Below, piece by piece: positions 16,533 through 25,496 of a DNA stretch of 64,000 bases. Both the position numbers and the translations under genes were made by a program. This stretch comes from Comamonadaceae bacterium (GTDB lineage Bacteria; Pseudomonadota; Gammaproteobacteria; Burkholderiales; Burkholderiaceae_C): contig JAIXRH010000123.1 in the NCBI GenBank assembly GCA_027485285.1, forward strand, positions 47,632 to 111,631, in the 5' to 3' direction. Below the pieces are notes generated by a model. That model was not told the origin of the DNA and made no database searches. It worked only from the letters and a program-made list of their open reading frames with translations. Position 1 is the stretch's first letter. Every line of letters begins with the position of its first letter.

Positions 16533-18845
16533 TCAGACCTTGATCTCGATGTCGCACAGCAACGGGTCGCCCGCCAGCGCCACTTCGTTTTCAATGAGAC
16601 GGCCACAGCCTGGGCAGAAAAACTGTCGGAACACGGGCTCGTCATCAATGTAGCGGCGATAGTCGCCCACCAAGGGGTTCGATGCGGTGATCGGTGACGT
16701 CTCCATGGCGCAGCCCAACTTGTAGTTTTGCTGCAGCGGGCCGAGGTCGGTGGCGCAGCCAAGGCAGCACCAACGCTTGCGATCTTTCGCTGGCGCCTTA
16801 GGGTCCAGTCGAACGCCCAGATTGGCGGTGGCCTCGCGCAGCAATTTGCCATCCAGTTGTCGCAGTGCAGGGGCTTTCGCGCTTCGCGGATGCTTCTTGC
16901 GCGCCTGCTGCCGCTTGCTGCGCAGTTGCTCGGTTGCTGGCGCATCAAGGCTGCCATCTGCCGCGATGACGACGCCGTAGATCTGGTGCGCAGCCTCGGC
17001 AGAGACGGCCATGTTTTCGGTCACGTCGAACGCCACTTGGGCGGGGTCTCGTTCGAGCGGATCGCCAAAACCGCCGCCGCCTGTCCAAGTCACCGAATAC
17101 ACATCCTTGGGGTTTTGGGTGAAGTTCTGCTGGCGCAGTCCCAGTGTTTCTTCGCGACCGCCAACTTCGTTGATGTCACCCGGCAAGGTGCTGCGCTTGA
17201 ACATTTGATCAATGTCGCTGTCGCGGTGGAACTTATAAATGTTGACCGACGCGGGGTAGCCGCCCATCATGCCGGTGGATGTGGGAATCGCATTGCCCGA
17301 CGACAACGTGTCATGGGTGATGGCCGTTGTGCCGTGCGGAATGAAACACGATTCGGCCGACATGCCCCCACGGAACTGTCCCGCGCCACCCGAGTCAACC
17401 ACTTCTTTGCGGTAGAGGAACAGCAGGGGGAAGGTTTGCTCGGTGTGCTCGATGTTGGGCAGTTTGCAAATCGGGGTGCGCGACTGGCCGCCGGTAGAAA
17501 TGCCATCTGCGCCGGCAAAAGCCCCAATGGCGCCGCCAATCGGGTCAACCAATATGTAGCCATAGGGGTCACCCCATTGGTCGGTCCCACGAAAGATCGT
17601 CGCAGGCCACTGGCTGGTGCCACCAATACACATGATGTCATGGCGCATTTTTTCATCGCCAAAGATCATTTTGCTCAGCACGTTGTAGGTGGGGTAGAGT
17701 GAAATCTCCATCGCTTGCACGGGTGCGGTGGACACCGATGCCGGAAAGTTTGCGCTGTTCATGGTGCCTGGCGTCGCATCGTAAGTGACATGTCGCAAGG
17801 CCCCGCCGATGGCAAAGTACTGATCCCAGCACAACAGCTGGTTGAGCGCCACCATGATCGAGCCTCGCCAACCTGAGAAGGTGGCGTTCATGGCCCCATC
17901 TTGTTCGGCGGTTCCTTCATTGCGGAAAATCAGTTGGTCACCCTTTTTTTCCAGGCTCAGCATGACCCGGTGCGAGCGGCGGTCGCCAGGCCGACAGCAC
18001 TCCACATAGGTTCGATCGCGCCAGATGCCATCAGGCAGACGTTTCATTTTTTCCAAAAATGCGTGCTCGCCATCGTTGAGAATTTTGCGCATCACCGCTT
18101 TCACAACGTCAGCGCCGTAGCGTTTGAGGAGCGCCTCTACGCGCGCTTTGGCGGTGTTGTTGCCCGCCAGCTGTGCGCGGAAATCCAGCGCCACGGCTTC
18201 AGGCTTGCGTGAGGCACGCAGATACAGCTCTTCGATGTCACGGCGAATTTCCCCACCCTCGATGATCTTGACAGGGGGCAGCAAGATGCCTTCTTCGTAG
18301 GCACTTTCCGCCGCCAAACAAAAGCTGGAGGGAGTGATGCCACCAATGTCGTACTGGTGCAGACAGTTGGTGACCCAGCAAAACAGCTCGCCCTCGTGGA
18401 AGACTGGGCAAATCAGCATCACGTCTTGCTGGTGTGCCGCACCCACCCAAGGATCGTTGGCCAAAAACATGTCGCCGTCGCGGATACCCGGGTTGTCCGA
18501 TCGGTTCTCCAAGATCCACTTCACCTGCGTGTCAGTGACGCCGGACATGTACTGCATGTAGGGGCCGAAAAAGACAAACTCACCGTCTTCGGTCAGGATG
18601 GACGGGTTGAGGTCGAGCGCATACATGGCCACCGGTGAACCCGACAAACGTTGGATGGTGGCGCCATGCTCCTCATTGATGTTCCACAGGCTGTGGCGCA
18701 CCACCTCGTAGGTGATAGGGTCAACCTTGTTGCTGGCCTTGCGGTGCAGCTTGAGCTTGGGCGAGATGGTGAGTTTTTCGGGCGGAATGTAGCCGCCCTT
18801 GATGGCATCAAAGCCGCGACGTTGGGTGCTGGTGCTCTGGGTCAT
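16533..18845 (-). CDS. HyuB-family subunit with fused acetone-carboxylase-gamma-like zinc domain
   Basis: The 770-residue protein has the hydantoinase B/oxoprolinase domain from about residue 40 (DPITYEVVRHSLWNINEEHG) to 600 (VTWTGGGGFGDPLERDP). After a basic linker, the C-terminal 80 residues hold a cysteine-rich unit: Cys693, Cys694, Cys697, Cys712, Cys744, Cys747 and Cys764 (WCCLGCATDLG, FFCPGCGRLIENEV). This tail resembles the separate zinc-binding gamma subunit of acetone carboxylase. Plain HyuB proteins, like the one at 34175, have about 570 residues. The pair with HyuA could be an ATP-dependent carboxylase or lactamase. The gene lies 3 bp after hyuA. Confidence 0.83.
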   Translation of the reverse strand: MTQSTSTQRRGFDAIKGGYIPPEKLTISPKLKLHRKASNKVDPITYEVVRHSLWNINEEHGATIQRLSGSPVAMYALDLNPSILTEDGEFVFFGPYMQYMSGVTDTQVKWILENRSDNPGIRDGDMFLANDPWVGAAHQQDVMLICPVFHEGELFCWVTNCLHQYDIGGITPSSFCLAAESAYEEGILLPPVKIIEGGEIRRDIEELYLRASRKPEAVALDFRAQLAGNNTAKARVEALLKRYGADVVKAVMRKILNDGEHAFLEKMKRLPDGIWRDRTYVECCRPGDRRSHRVMLSLEKKGDQLIFRNEGTAEQDGAMNATFSGWRGSIMVALNQLLCWDQYFAIGGALRHVTYDATPGTMNSANFPASVSTAPVQAMEISLYPTYNVLSKMIFGDEKMRHDIMCIGGTSQWPATIFRGTDQWGDPYGYILVDPIGGAIGAFAGADGISTGGQSRTPICKLPNIEHTEQTFPLLFLYRKEVVDSGGAGQFRGGMSAESCFIPHGTTAITHDTLSSGNAIPTSTGMMGGYPASVNIYKFHRDSDIDQMFKRSTLPGDINEVGGREETLGLRQQNFTQNPKDVYSVTWTGGGGFGDPLERDPAQVAFDVTENMAVSAEAAHQIYGVVIAADGSLDAPATEQLRSKRQQARKKHPRSAKAPALRQLDGKLLREATANLGVRLDPKAPAKDRKRWCCLGCATDLGPLQQNYKLGCAMETSPITASNPLVGDYRRYIDDEPVFRQFFCPGCGRLIENEVALAGDPLLCDIEIKV

Positions 18846-18848
18846 GGT

Positions 18849-20972
18849 TCATTTCCCGAAGTGAAGTTCAAAATTACCCAGTGCATCGACCTGCAGCACT
18901 TGCTGCGGTTGCACCACGATGTTGGTGTCGGTGGTTTCCACCACCGCTGGTCCTTTGACCTCTTGGCCAAAGCTGATTTGGGCACCGTCATAAATCGGTG
19001 TCTTGACAGACTTGCCCAGGTCGCTCCAGTACACCGTTCGGTGACCGGTGCGTGCCGCCGATGCATCGGCGGGCTTGCGCTTGACTTTTCGGCGTAACTT
19101 GAGCGATTGGGTCGCGCTGCGAGCTCGCACGCGGAAGGTCACCATCTCCAAGCGGGCATCGCCATAAGACGAGCCCTTGCCGTAAATGGTTTCGTAGCGT
19201 GTGTAGAACGCCTGCTCCAGTTGTGCCAGCAGGGCCAAGGTGAGGCGGGGCGAGCTGCGGTCGACCGCGGTGGGCAATTCGACCTCCACCTCGTTCATCT
19301 GGCCGCGGTGGCGCATGTCGATCGAGAAACGCAGCTGTACCGCCGCGGGCTTGATACCGTCGCGTTTCATCTGGTCCATGGCCCGCTTGCTCAGACCGGT
19401 CAGCACGCGGTTCACTCGGGCCAGCTCGAAGGTGGAGCTCTGGATTTCTACCTGCTCATGCACGTGCAGGATGTCAGCCGTGGCCGCGCCAAAAGCACAC
19501 CAGGTCGACGCGATGCGGTTCAAGGGAATCAGCACTTTTTGAACGCCCAATTCGCGGGCAAACACACCCGCGTGAACGGGCCCAGCGCCACCAAAAGCAA
19601 ACACGGTGAAGTCGCGTGGGTCCAGGCCTTTTTCCACTGTGGTTTTGCGGATGATGTCGGCCATCTTGAACTCAGCGATCTTGGCAATACCCGCCGCCGT
19701 CTGCATCAGGCTCAGTCCGATCTCGCGGGCGACCTTTTCGACGGCTTGTACCGACTTTTCGCGGTCTAGCTTGATGCGTCCACCCAAGAAATTATCTGGA
19801 TCGATATAGCCCAGCACCACATCGGCATCGGTCACGGTAGGCACGGTGTTGCCCTTGCCATAACAGGCGGGGCCTGGGTCGGCGCCCGCCGATTCAGGAC
19901 CCACCCGCAAGGTGTGCGTCACCGCATCGACCCGCGCTAGCGAACCGCCGCCCGAGCCGATGGCCTGGATGTCGACCTTGGGAATGAAATATTCATACTG
20001 CGCCACATTCGCCACGGAGTTGTAAGCGGGTCTGCCTCCGGCGATCACGCCCACGTCAAAGCTGGTGCCCCCCATGTCGGTGGTGATGATGTCGGGACAG
20101 CCAATCAGTTGGCCCAAGTACTGCGAAGCAGTCACGCCTGAAACTGGGCCTGAGTCGAGCGTGAGCAGGGGTGCTTCAATCGCACGGTCTACCGAAATTG
20201 AGCCGCCGCCGCACGAGGTGATTTGCAAAGGATGGCGGTAGCCGGCCTTTTTGAGCTGTTCGACCAATTGGCGCAAATAATTGGAGGTGACAGGGCCGAT
20301 ATAGGCATTCAATGCGGCGGCTGTCAACCGCTCGTACTCACCCCACTTGGGTGCCAGCTCCACCGAGCAGCTGATGAAGGCATGCGGTGCGCGCTTTTGA
20401 ATGATCTGCTTGATACGTAGCTCGTGTTCTGGGTGCTTGAACGACCACAGCAAGCATACGGCGAAGGACTCCACGCCCAAAGCGAGCAACTCGTCCACGC
20501 AGCGTTCGACCTCTTTTTCGTTCAACTCAACCACCACATCGCCCATGCAGTCAACACGCTCGGAAACCCCTCGGATGTAACGCTTGGGCACGATGGGTAT
20601 GGGTTTTTGACTTTCTGGGAAATGCACCAATTGGTTCAGATGGCGAGAGTCAATCCCCCGCGAACCCCGCATGATGTGAATGATGTCCTCATGGCCCTTC
20701 GTCGTGATCAGTCCTACTCGGGCCCCACGACGCTGGATCAAGGCGTTGGTGCCCACCGTGGTACCGTGGGTCAACAGCCGTATGCGGCTGCAAAACTCGG
20801 CAAAGGGCAGACCTAGGCGCTCGGCCACGGCTGCCATCGAATTCAGCATGCCCTGGGCAAAATGGGGGGGTGTTGAGGGTGATTTTGCCGCCACCAACTC
20901 ACCGGCGTCAGTGATCACGACGCAATCGGTGAAGGTACCGCCAATGTCTACCCCGACTTGGAAACTCTCCAT
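18849..20972 (-). CDS. HyuA-family ATP-dependent hydantoinase/oxoprolinase subunit
   Basis: The 707-residue protein has the ASKHA ATPase pattern: phosphate loop VGVDIGGTFTDCVV at residues 7-20, HGTTVGTNALIQRRG, the second phosphate loop TTDMGGTSFDVG, and FGGAGPVHAG. HyuA subunits phosphorylate a carbonyl of a lactam, imide or ketone so the partner HyuB can complete ring opening or carboxylation. It is the first gene of the pair. Two palindromes lie in the 180-bp gap before it, downstream of the LysR gene on the same strand, which is the likely regulator. Confidence 0.88.
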   Translation of the reverse strand: MESFQVGVDIGGTFTDCVVITDAGELVAAKSPSTPPHFAQGMLNSMAAVAERLGLPFAEFCSRIRLLTHGTTVGTNALIQRRGARVGLITTKGHEDIIHIMRGSRGIDSRHLNQLVHFPESQKPIPIVPKRYIRGVSERVDCMGDVVVELNEKEVERCVDELLALGVESFAVCLLWSFKHPEHELRIKQIIQKRAPHAFISCSVELAPKWGEYERLTAAALNAYIGPVTSNYLRQLVEQLKKAGYRHPLQITSCGGGSISVDRAIEAPLLTLDSGPVSGVTASQYLGQLIGCPDIITTDMGGTSFDVGVIAGGRPAYNSVANVAQYEYFIPKVDIQAIGSGGGSLARVDAVTHTLRVGPESAGADPGPACYGKGNTVPTVTDADVVLGYIDPDNFLGGRIKLDREKSVQAVEKVAREIGLSLMQTAAGIAKIAEFKMADIIRKTTVEKGLDPRDFTVFAFGGAGPVHAGVFARELGVQKVLIPLNRIASTWCAFGAATADILHVHEQVEIQSSTFELARVNRVLTGLSKRAMDQMKRDGIKPAAVQLRFSIDMRHRGQMNEVEVELPTAVDRSSPRLTLALLAQLEQAFYTRYETIYGKGSSYGDARLEMVTFRVRARSATQSLKLRRKVKRKPADASAARTGHRTVYWSDLGKSVKTPIYDGAQISFGQEVKGPAVVETTDTNIVVQPQQVLQVDALGNFELHFGK

Positions 20973-21024
20973 CCTTGGTACTCCTGGTGATTGTCGAGAC
21001 GCCCCGCCCGGCGGGCGTTTGGCT

Positions 21025-21036
21025 TGACTCGAGTCA
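21025..21036. promoter_or_regulatory. Palindrome upstream of hyuA
   Basis: TGACTCGAGTCA is a perfect 12-bp palindrome 52 bp before the hyuA start codon. It is a candidate operator for the LysR protein encoded just upstream or for another dimeric regulator. Confidence 0.4.
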
Positions 21037-21042
21037 CTTCAT

Positions 21043-21064
21043 TTGAGCGTATGCTTGCGCTCAA
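21043..21064. promoter_or_regulatory. Inverted repeat upstream of hyuA
   Basis: TTGAGCG (21043-21049) and CGCTCAA (21058-21064) are 7-bp arms with an 8-nt spacer. It sits directly next to the 12-bp palindrome at 21025, so the two may form a two-part operator for hyuAB. Confidence 0.35.
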
Positions 21065-21152
21065 GATCATGTCCAAGAGGCATAGGTCCCATGCCATCGT
21101 TGTCATGCCTCAGCGGATGACGTTGGTGCTCAGAGGCTCAAAAATCGCATCC

Positions 21153-22076
21153 TCAGGGCAGGCAGCGGGCGCCGGGCCATTGGCCAGATCGGACTTGAGT
21201 GCCACAGATTTCAGCAAGTTTGTCGCGCAGTTTGTGCCCGGCCAACGACAGGCTTTGATCCCGTTGCGTCACCAGTGTCCAAGTGATAGACAAATTTTCA
21301 ATCGGTGCGATGGTCACCCTACCTTGCCGATGGGCCAGGGCCACGGCGCTGAAGGGAAGCACGGTGAACCCCTGTCCTTCCACGACCAATTCCAGCAGCA
21401 TGCGCGCCGAGTTGGTTTCTAAGGCCGGCAACAACTTGCGCTGTAATTGCGCCAGTGACTGGTCGATGATCCGGCGCATCGCATTGGGTCGGCTGGTCAA
21501 GATCATGCGACGCTCAAGCAAGCACTCGGCGCTGACCGGTTTGTCCGCACTGAGGCGGCCCTTGGCTGGCCCCACCAGTAACAGTGGTTCTTGCAAAACG
21601 GGTCGGCTGATCAACATGTCCAAGGGCTCGGCATCGGAGACTAAAGCCGTATCGAGTCGGCCGGTCAGCACACCTTCGTGAAGCCAGGCGCTCAGGCCTT
21701 CTTGCACATGAACTCTGACCTCGGGGTAGCTGCGGCAATAGGCGTCTACCAGGGGCACACTCACAAGCTCAAAAAGTGACGGGGGCAAACCCAGTCGCAG
21801 CTCGCCTTGAGGCCGGTGCGCATACATACCAATGTCATCCTGCAACTGACGCATTTGCTGCAACACCGTACGCGAGCGTTCCAGCAGCGCTATTCCAGCA
21901 GGTGTCAATTGCACGCCCTTGTCAGAACGCAGAAAAAGCAAAACGCCAAGCTCTTTTTCAAGCGCTTGCATTTGCCTTGTCAACAAGGGTTGGGAGACGT
22001 GCAGCACGCTGGCTGCACGGGTCATGCTGCCCAGCTCCGCGATGTGCTGAAACAGCGTCAGTTGCTTGAGATTCAA
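21153..22076 (-). CDS. LysR-family transcriptional regulator
   Basis: The 307-residue protein has the N-terminal winged helix (LKQLTLFQHIAELGSMTRAA, then SVLHVSQPLLTRQMQALEKE) and the periplasmic-binding-like effector domain from about residue 90. It is sandwiched between the Liv importer genes and hyuAB on one strand, so it probably controls one or both. Translation appears to begin at TTG (22076-22074), as no ATG fits the domain start; the ribosome-binding site is weak, which would keep its level low. Confidence 0.88.
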   Translation of the reverse strand: MNLKQLTLFQHIAELGSMTRAASVLHVSQPLLTRQMQALEKELGVLLFLRSDKGVQLTPAGIALLERSRTVLQQMRQLQDDIGMYAHRPQGELRLGLPPSLFELVSVPLVDAYCRSYPEVRVHVQEGLSAWLHEGVLTGRLDTALVSDAEPLDMLISRPVLQEPLLLVGPAKGRLSADKPVSAECLLERRMILTSRPNAMRRIIDQSLAQLQRKLLPALETNSARMLLELVVEGQGFTVLPFSAVALAHRQGRVTIAPIENLSITWTLVTQRDQSLSLAGHKLRDKLAEICGTQVRSGQWPGARCLP

Positions 22077-22109
22077 CGTCTACTGCCTTGTGTGAAAAGT
22101 CAAATCAGT

Positions 22110-22125
22110 ATGGCATGTGCGCCAT
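22110..22125. promoter_or_regulatory. Weak inverted repeat upstream of the LysR gene
   Basis: ATGGC (22110-22114) and GCCAT (22121-22125) flank a 6-nt spacer, 34 bp before the LysR start. Autoregulation would be usual for the family. The short arms keep the confidence low. Confidence 0.25.
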
Positions 22126-22190
22126 CCCAAAAAGTCAGTGAATTCCCCAGTCTATGAGGGATACGACTTGATCACTGCAAGGCAATTCGC

Positions 22191-22925
22191 TTAATGGCTG
22201 CCGCCTAAGTAGAAGCTCTTGACAAGATCGTTTTCTTTCAAAGCAGCGACATCGCTGTGAAACACGATCTCTCCATGAACAATGATGTAGCCGTAATCAG
22301 CCACGCGCATCGCTTGGTTGAAATTTTGTTCGGCCATCAATACTGTCAACTGATAGCGGTCTTTGAGCTCTTTGAGTTTGGTGATGGTTTGAGACACCAA
22401 CAGAGGCGACAAACCTACCGAAGGCTCATCCACCAACAACAAACGCGGCGAGGACATCAGAGCGCGCGCAATGGCCAACATTTGTTGTTGCCCACCAGAC
22501 ATCGAGCCCGCTAACTGCTTGCGCCGCTCAGCCAAAACTGGAAATGCTTCAAAACTGAAGGCCAAGTTGTCGGCGATCTGTGAGCGAGCCTGTTCGCGAT
22601 AAGCGCCTAAAAGCAGGTTCTCCTCCACTGTCAGCTTGGGGAACAAACGACGACCCTCAGGCACCAAGGCAACGCCTAAGTTGACAATTTCTTGGGTAGA
22701 AAGTTGGGTCAGATCATGTGTTTGACCATCGATCTCTAAATGGATAGAGCCACGCGAAGGACGAACCATGCCCATCACACACTTCATGAGCGTGCTTTTG
22801 CCATTGCCATTGGTACCGAGCAACGCCACGGTTTGTCCTTGGCTGAGATTCAAGCTCACGCTGTGAAGCGCGCGCACTGCACCATAGCTGGCAGCAATAT
22901 CTTTGATGTCTAATTTAATCGCCAA
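22191..22925 (-). CDS. livF: Branched-chain-type ABC importer ATPase (LivF)
   Basis: The 244-residue cytoplasmic ATPase has Walker A (GTNGNGKST), the signature SGGQQQMLAIARAL, and Walker B (RLLLVDEPSVGLSP). The short form and the VPEGRRLFPKLTVEENL stretch are diagnostic of LivF rather than LivG. It overlaps livG by 11 bp and seems to start at TTG. It is the last gene of the livKHMGF set here. Substrates of such importers in Burkholderiales extend to aromatic acids, amides and other small carboxylates. Confidence 0.92.
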   Translation of the reverse strand: MAIKLDIKDIAASYGAVRALHSVSLNLSQGQTVALLGTNGNGKSTLMKCVMGMVRPSRGSIHLEIDGQTHDLTQLSTQEIVNLGVALVPEGRRLFPKLTVEENLLLGAYREQARSQIADNLAFSFEAFPVLAERRKQLAGSMSGGQQQMLAIARALMSSPRLLLVDEPSVGLSPLLVSQTITKLKELKDRYQLTVLMAEQNFNQAMRVADYGYIIVHGEIVFHSDVAALKENDLVKSFYLGGSH

Positions 22926-23631
22926 GGTAAGCCCTTTGAACTTGTGGATTAGCTACAACGGATTTAGGGTCACCATCACAGATGATTTGCCCTGCGTCCA
23001 AACACACGAGACGTTCTGAGAAGCGCATCACGGCCTGCATGATGTGCTCAATCATGATGATGGTGATGCCTTGCTTGTTCAGCTTGATCAAGATGTCCAA
23101 CACGTCATCGCATTCGCTGCCTGACAGACCTGCCATGGCTTCGTCAGAAATCAGCAGTTGCGGTTTGGCGGCCATGGCACGTGCCAACTCCATCTTTCGC
23201 AACTCGACTTGCGACAGCGACGAGGAACCGGCGTGCGCTTTGTCTGCCAAACCCATTTCAGTCAAAATCTCAAGCGCCTGATCACGTGCTTTGGCACCAC
23301 TGACGCCTCCTACATAGGCCAAGGGCACCATGAGATTTTCTAAAACGGTCATGCTGTGAAATGGACGTGGGATCTGAAAACTACGCGCTATCCCCAGACG
23401 TGTACGCGCATAGGCAGGCAAGCTGTGAATGGCTTTGCCGTTGAACACAATATCGCCCAAGTCATTTTGCAAGGCACCAGAGATGCAACTGATCAAGGTG
23501 GTTTTTCCAGAACCATTGGGGCCAATCAGGCCTAGGCGCTCACCTTTGCGAATGGACAAGTTCACCCCGCTGAGCGCGGTGAAGCCACCAAAGTTTTTGC
23601 CTACGCCCTTTACTTCGAGGATGTTTTCCAT
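22915..23631 (-). CDS. livG: Branched-chain-type ABC importer ATPase (LivG)
   Basis: The 238-residue ATPase carries Walker A (GPNGSGKTTLI), the signature SLSQVELRKMELARAMA and Walker B (LLISDEAMAGLSGSE). The signature begins with SLSQVE, a variation of LSGGQ that is common in LivG. The ARSFQIPRPFHSMTVLENLM segment is characteristic. The gene overlaps livM by 22 bp and livF by 11 bp, so the permease and ATPases are translated together. Confidence 0.92.
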   Translation of the reverse strand: MENILEVKGVGKNFGGFTALSGVNLSIRKGERLGLIGPNGSGKTTLISCISGALQNDLGDIVFNGKAIHSLPAYARTRLGIARSFQIPRPFHSMTVLENLMVPLAYVGGVSGAKARDQALEILTEMGLADKAHAGSSSLSQVELRKMELARAMAAKPQLLISDEAMAGLSGSECDDVLDILIKLNKQGITIIMIEHIMQAVMRFSERLVCLDAGQIICDGDPKSVVANPQVQRAYLGD

Positions 23632-24542
23632 TTTTTAATCAATCCAATCACGCCATCAGGGGCGGCAACCACGAACACAACAAGCAAGACACCGACCACC
23701 AACACGTTGAGCTCACTCGAAATAGTGACCGTCACGATTTGCTGCAAGGTTCCCAAAATCAAAGCGCCAATCAAGGGCCCCGACCAATGAGAAGTACCCC
23801 CAATGATCGGCATGGCAAGCGCAATCACTGCGTAGTGCAAATTGAATGTGGATGCAGGTTCGATATAGCTCAAATACATGGGCATCGGGGCACCTGCGAC
23901 GCCCAACAGCGCACCAGAAATGGCACATGCAATCAGTTTGAGTTTCAACGTCGGCACACCTGAACAGTCAGCGGCTTCTTCAGAATCACGCACCGCGCGC
24001 AAACCTTGACCGATGTGAGAGTTTTGTACATAACGTGCAATGGAAACGGCCAACACTGCCATCAAGGTCATGACGACAAACAACATGCGCGTGTAGGAGT
24101 CAAACAACCAAACCTCGCCGGGTCGCGTGAGCTGTAAACCAGTGGCGCCTCCCAAGAAGCGTGTGTTCATCACAACCGCTTCAAGGATGAAGACCACCGC
24201 CACAGTGGCGATAGAGAAGAAAATACCTCGCAGACGCAGTGTCAGCATACCCACTGCCAATCCGAGCAAGCCAGCCATGACCGCCCCTGCCAAAATCTGC
24301 ACCATGATGGGCGCGTTGAACAGCAGGTGAACAGCGAGTGCACTGTAAGCACCCACCCCCACAAAGCCAGGAACGCCGAAGTTCACGTAGCCGGCGTAAC
24401 CCCCCAAGATATTCCATGCTGTGGCCAAAACAATGGCTTGAAGAACCACAAAGCCAGCAAAAAAAACATACTCATTGACACCCGAGAGTGCCAACGCAGT
24501 GGCCGCCACAATTGCCAAAGCCGAAACAAACCAGTATTTCAT
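23610..24542 (-). CDS. livM: Branched-chain-type ABC importer permease (LivM)
   Basis: The ATG at 24542, with an AGGTAAG site inside the end of livH, gives 310 residues; a GTG two codons earlier is less likely. There are about nine hydrophobic segments and the permease EAA-like loop ARYVQNSHIGQGLRAVRDSE, followed by AADCSGVPTLKLKLIACAIS. LivM forms the second half of the membrane channel. It follows livH with no gap. Confidence 0.9.
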   Translation of the reverse strand: MKYWFVSALAIVAATALALSGVNEYVFFAGFVVLQAIVLATAWNILGGYAGYVNFGVPGFVGVGAYSALAVHLLFNAPIMVQILAGAVMAGLLGLAVGMLTLRLRGIFFSIATVAVVFILEAVVMNTRFLGGATGLQLTRPGEVWLFDSYTRMLFVVMTLMAVLAVSIARYVQNSHIGQGLRAVRDSEEAADCSGVPTLKLKLIACAISGALLGVAGAPMPMYLSYIEPASTFNLHYAVIALAMPIIGGTSHWSGPLIGALILGTLQQIVTVTISSELNVLVVGVLLVVFVVAAPDGVIGLIKKWKTSSK

Positions 24543-24548
24543 GTTCAC

Positions 24549-25424
24549 TTACCTGCCAAAAAGGCCTTGTGGCCGAATCCCGAGCATCAATAGCAACAAA
24601 CCGAATGCGACGGCAGTTGCCCAAGATGCACCAAACATTGTGAGCACAATTGACTCTGCCACACCCAAAACCAAACCAGCAACCAAGGTGCCGCTCATGC
24701 TGCCCATACCCGCCAGCACCACCACACAAAACGTTCGACCAATATAAATGCGGTCCATCGTGGGATCGACGGGGCTGACAATAATCAACATCGCACCGGC
24801 CAGCGCATTCACCGAAGTTGCAATGCCAAATGCAAGTTGCTTGATCTTGACGGGGTCAGCGCCCATCAAGCGCAGTGCACCTTCGTCTTGACCGACGGCT
24901 TTGATGGCGCGGCCAACAAAGGTGCGAGAGAAAAAGTTTGTCAATACCACGGTCAATAACAAAGCCACCGCAGCAGCCACTACCAAACGGTAAGGAATAC
25001 GCAGCTCACCGACGCGCAAACTTGCACCAATGTAGTCGGCCTCCGCAGAACGCTGGTCAACACCGAAAGCGAGCACCAGCAAAACTTCCACAATGAAAGC
25101 AATGCCAAAGAAAAAGGCCAGCCCGTTGACACCTGACGCGCTGCCACGACTCTCAAAGGTTTCGTAGTAAAAGCGATACAGCAACATGCCAACCAGAAAA
25201 AATACCGGCATGAGCAGCAATCCTGAAATCAAGGGATCAAGACCCCAGCCGCCCAGTAAATAAGCCCCATATGAGCCAACTATCAGCAACGCTGGGTGCG
25301 CCACATGAGGCACATCTAGCAAACCAAAAGCCACTGATAACCCTAAGCTGACAGCGGCGTAAAAACACCCCAGCAGCAGGCCAAATATGACTGCTTCATA
25401 CAGAAGCTCGAATGAGAACATCAT
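24549..25424 (-). CDS. livH: Branched-chain-type ABC importer permease (LivH)
   Basis: The 291-residue protein begins FELLYEAVIFGLLLGCFYAA, the typical first helix of LivH. It has about eight hydrophobic segments and the conserved loop SRTFVGRAIKAVGQDEGALR. It pairs with LivM as the inner-membrane channel. It lies 72 bp downstream of the binding-protein gene. Confidence 0.9.
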   Translation of the reverse strand: MMFSFELLYEAVIFGLLLGCFYAAVSLGLSVAFGLLDVPHVAHPALLIVGSYGAYLLGGWGLDPLISGLLLMPVFFLVGMLLYRFYYETFESRGSASGVNGLAFFFGIAFIVEVLLVLAFGVDQRSAEADYIGASLRVGELRIPYRLVVAAAVALLLTVVLTNFFSRTFVGRAIKAVGQDEGALRLMGADPVKIKQLAFGIATSVNALAGAMLIIVSPVDPTMDRIYIGRTFCVVVLAGMGSMSGTLVAGLVLGVAESIVLTMFGASWATAVAFGLLLLMLGIRPQGLFGR

Positions 25425-25496
25425 TGTTTATCAACCAAAACGAGTCGAGGGTTGTGGTGCACAACCCTCGACATGGGCCAAACCAAGCTGAGCAAG

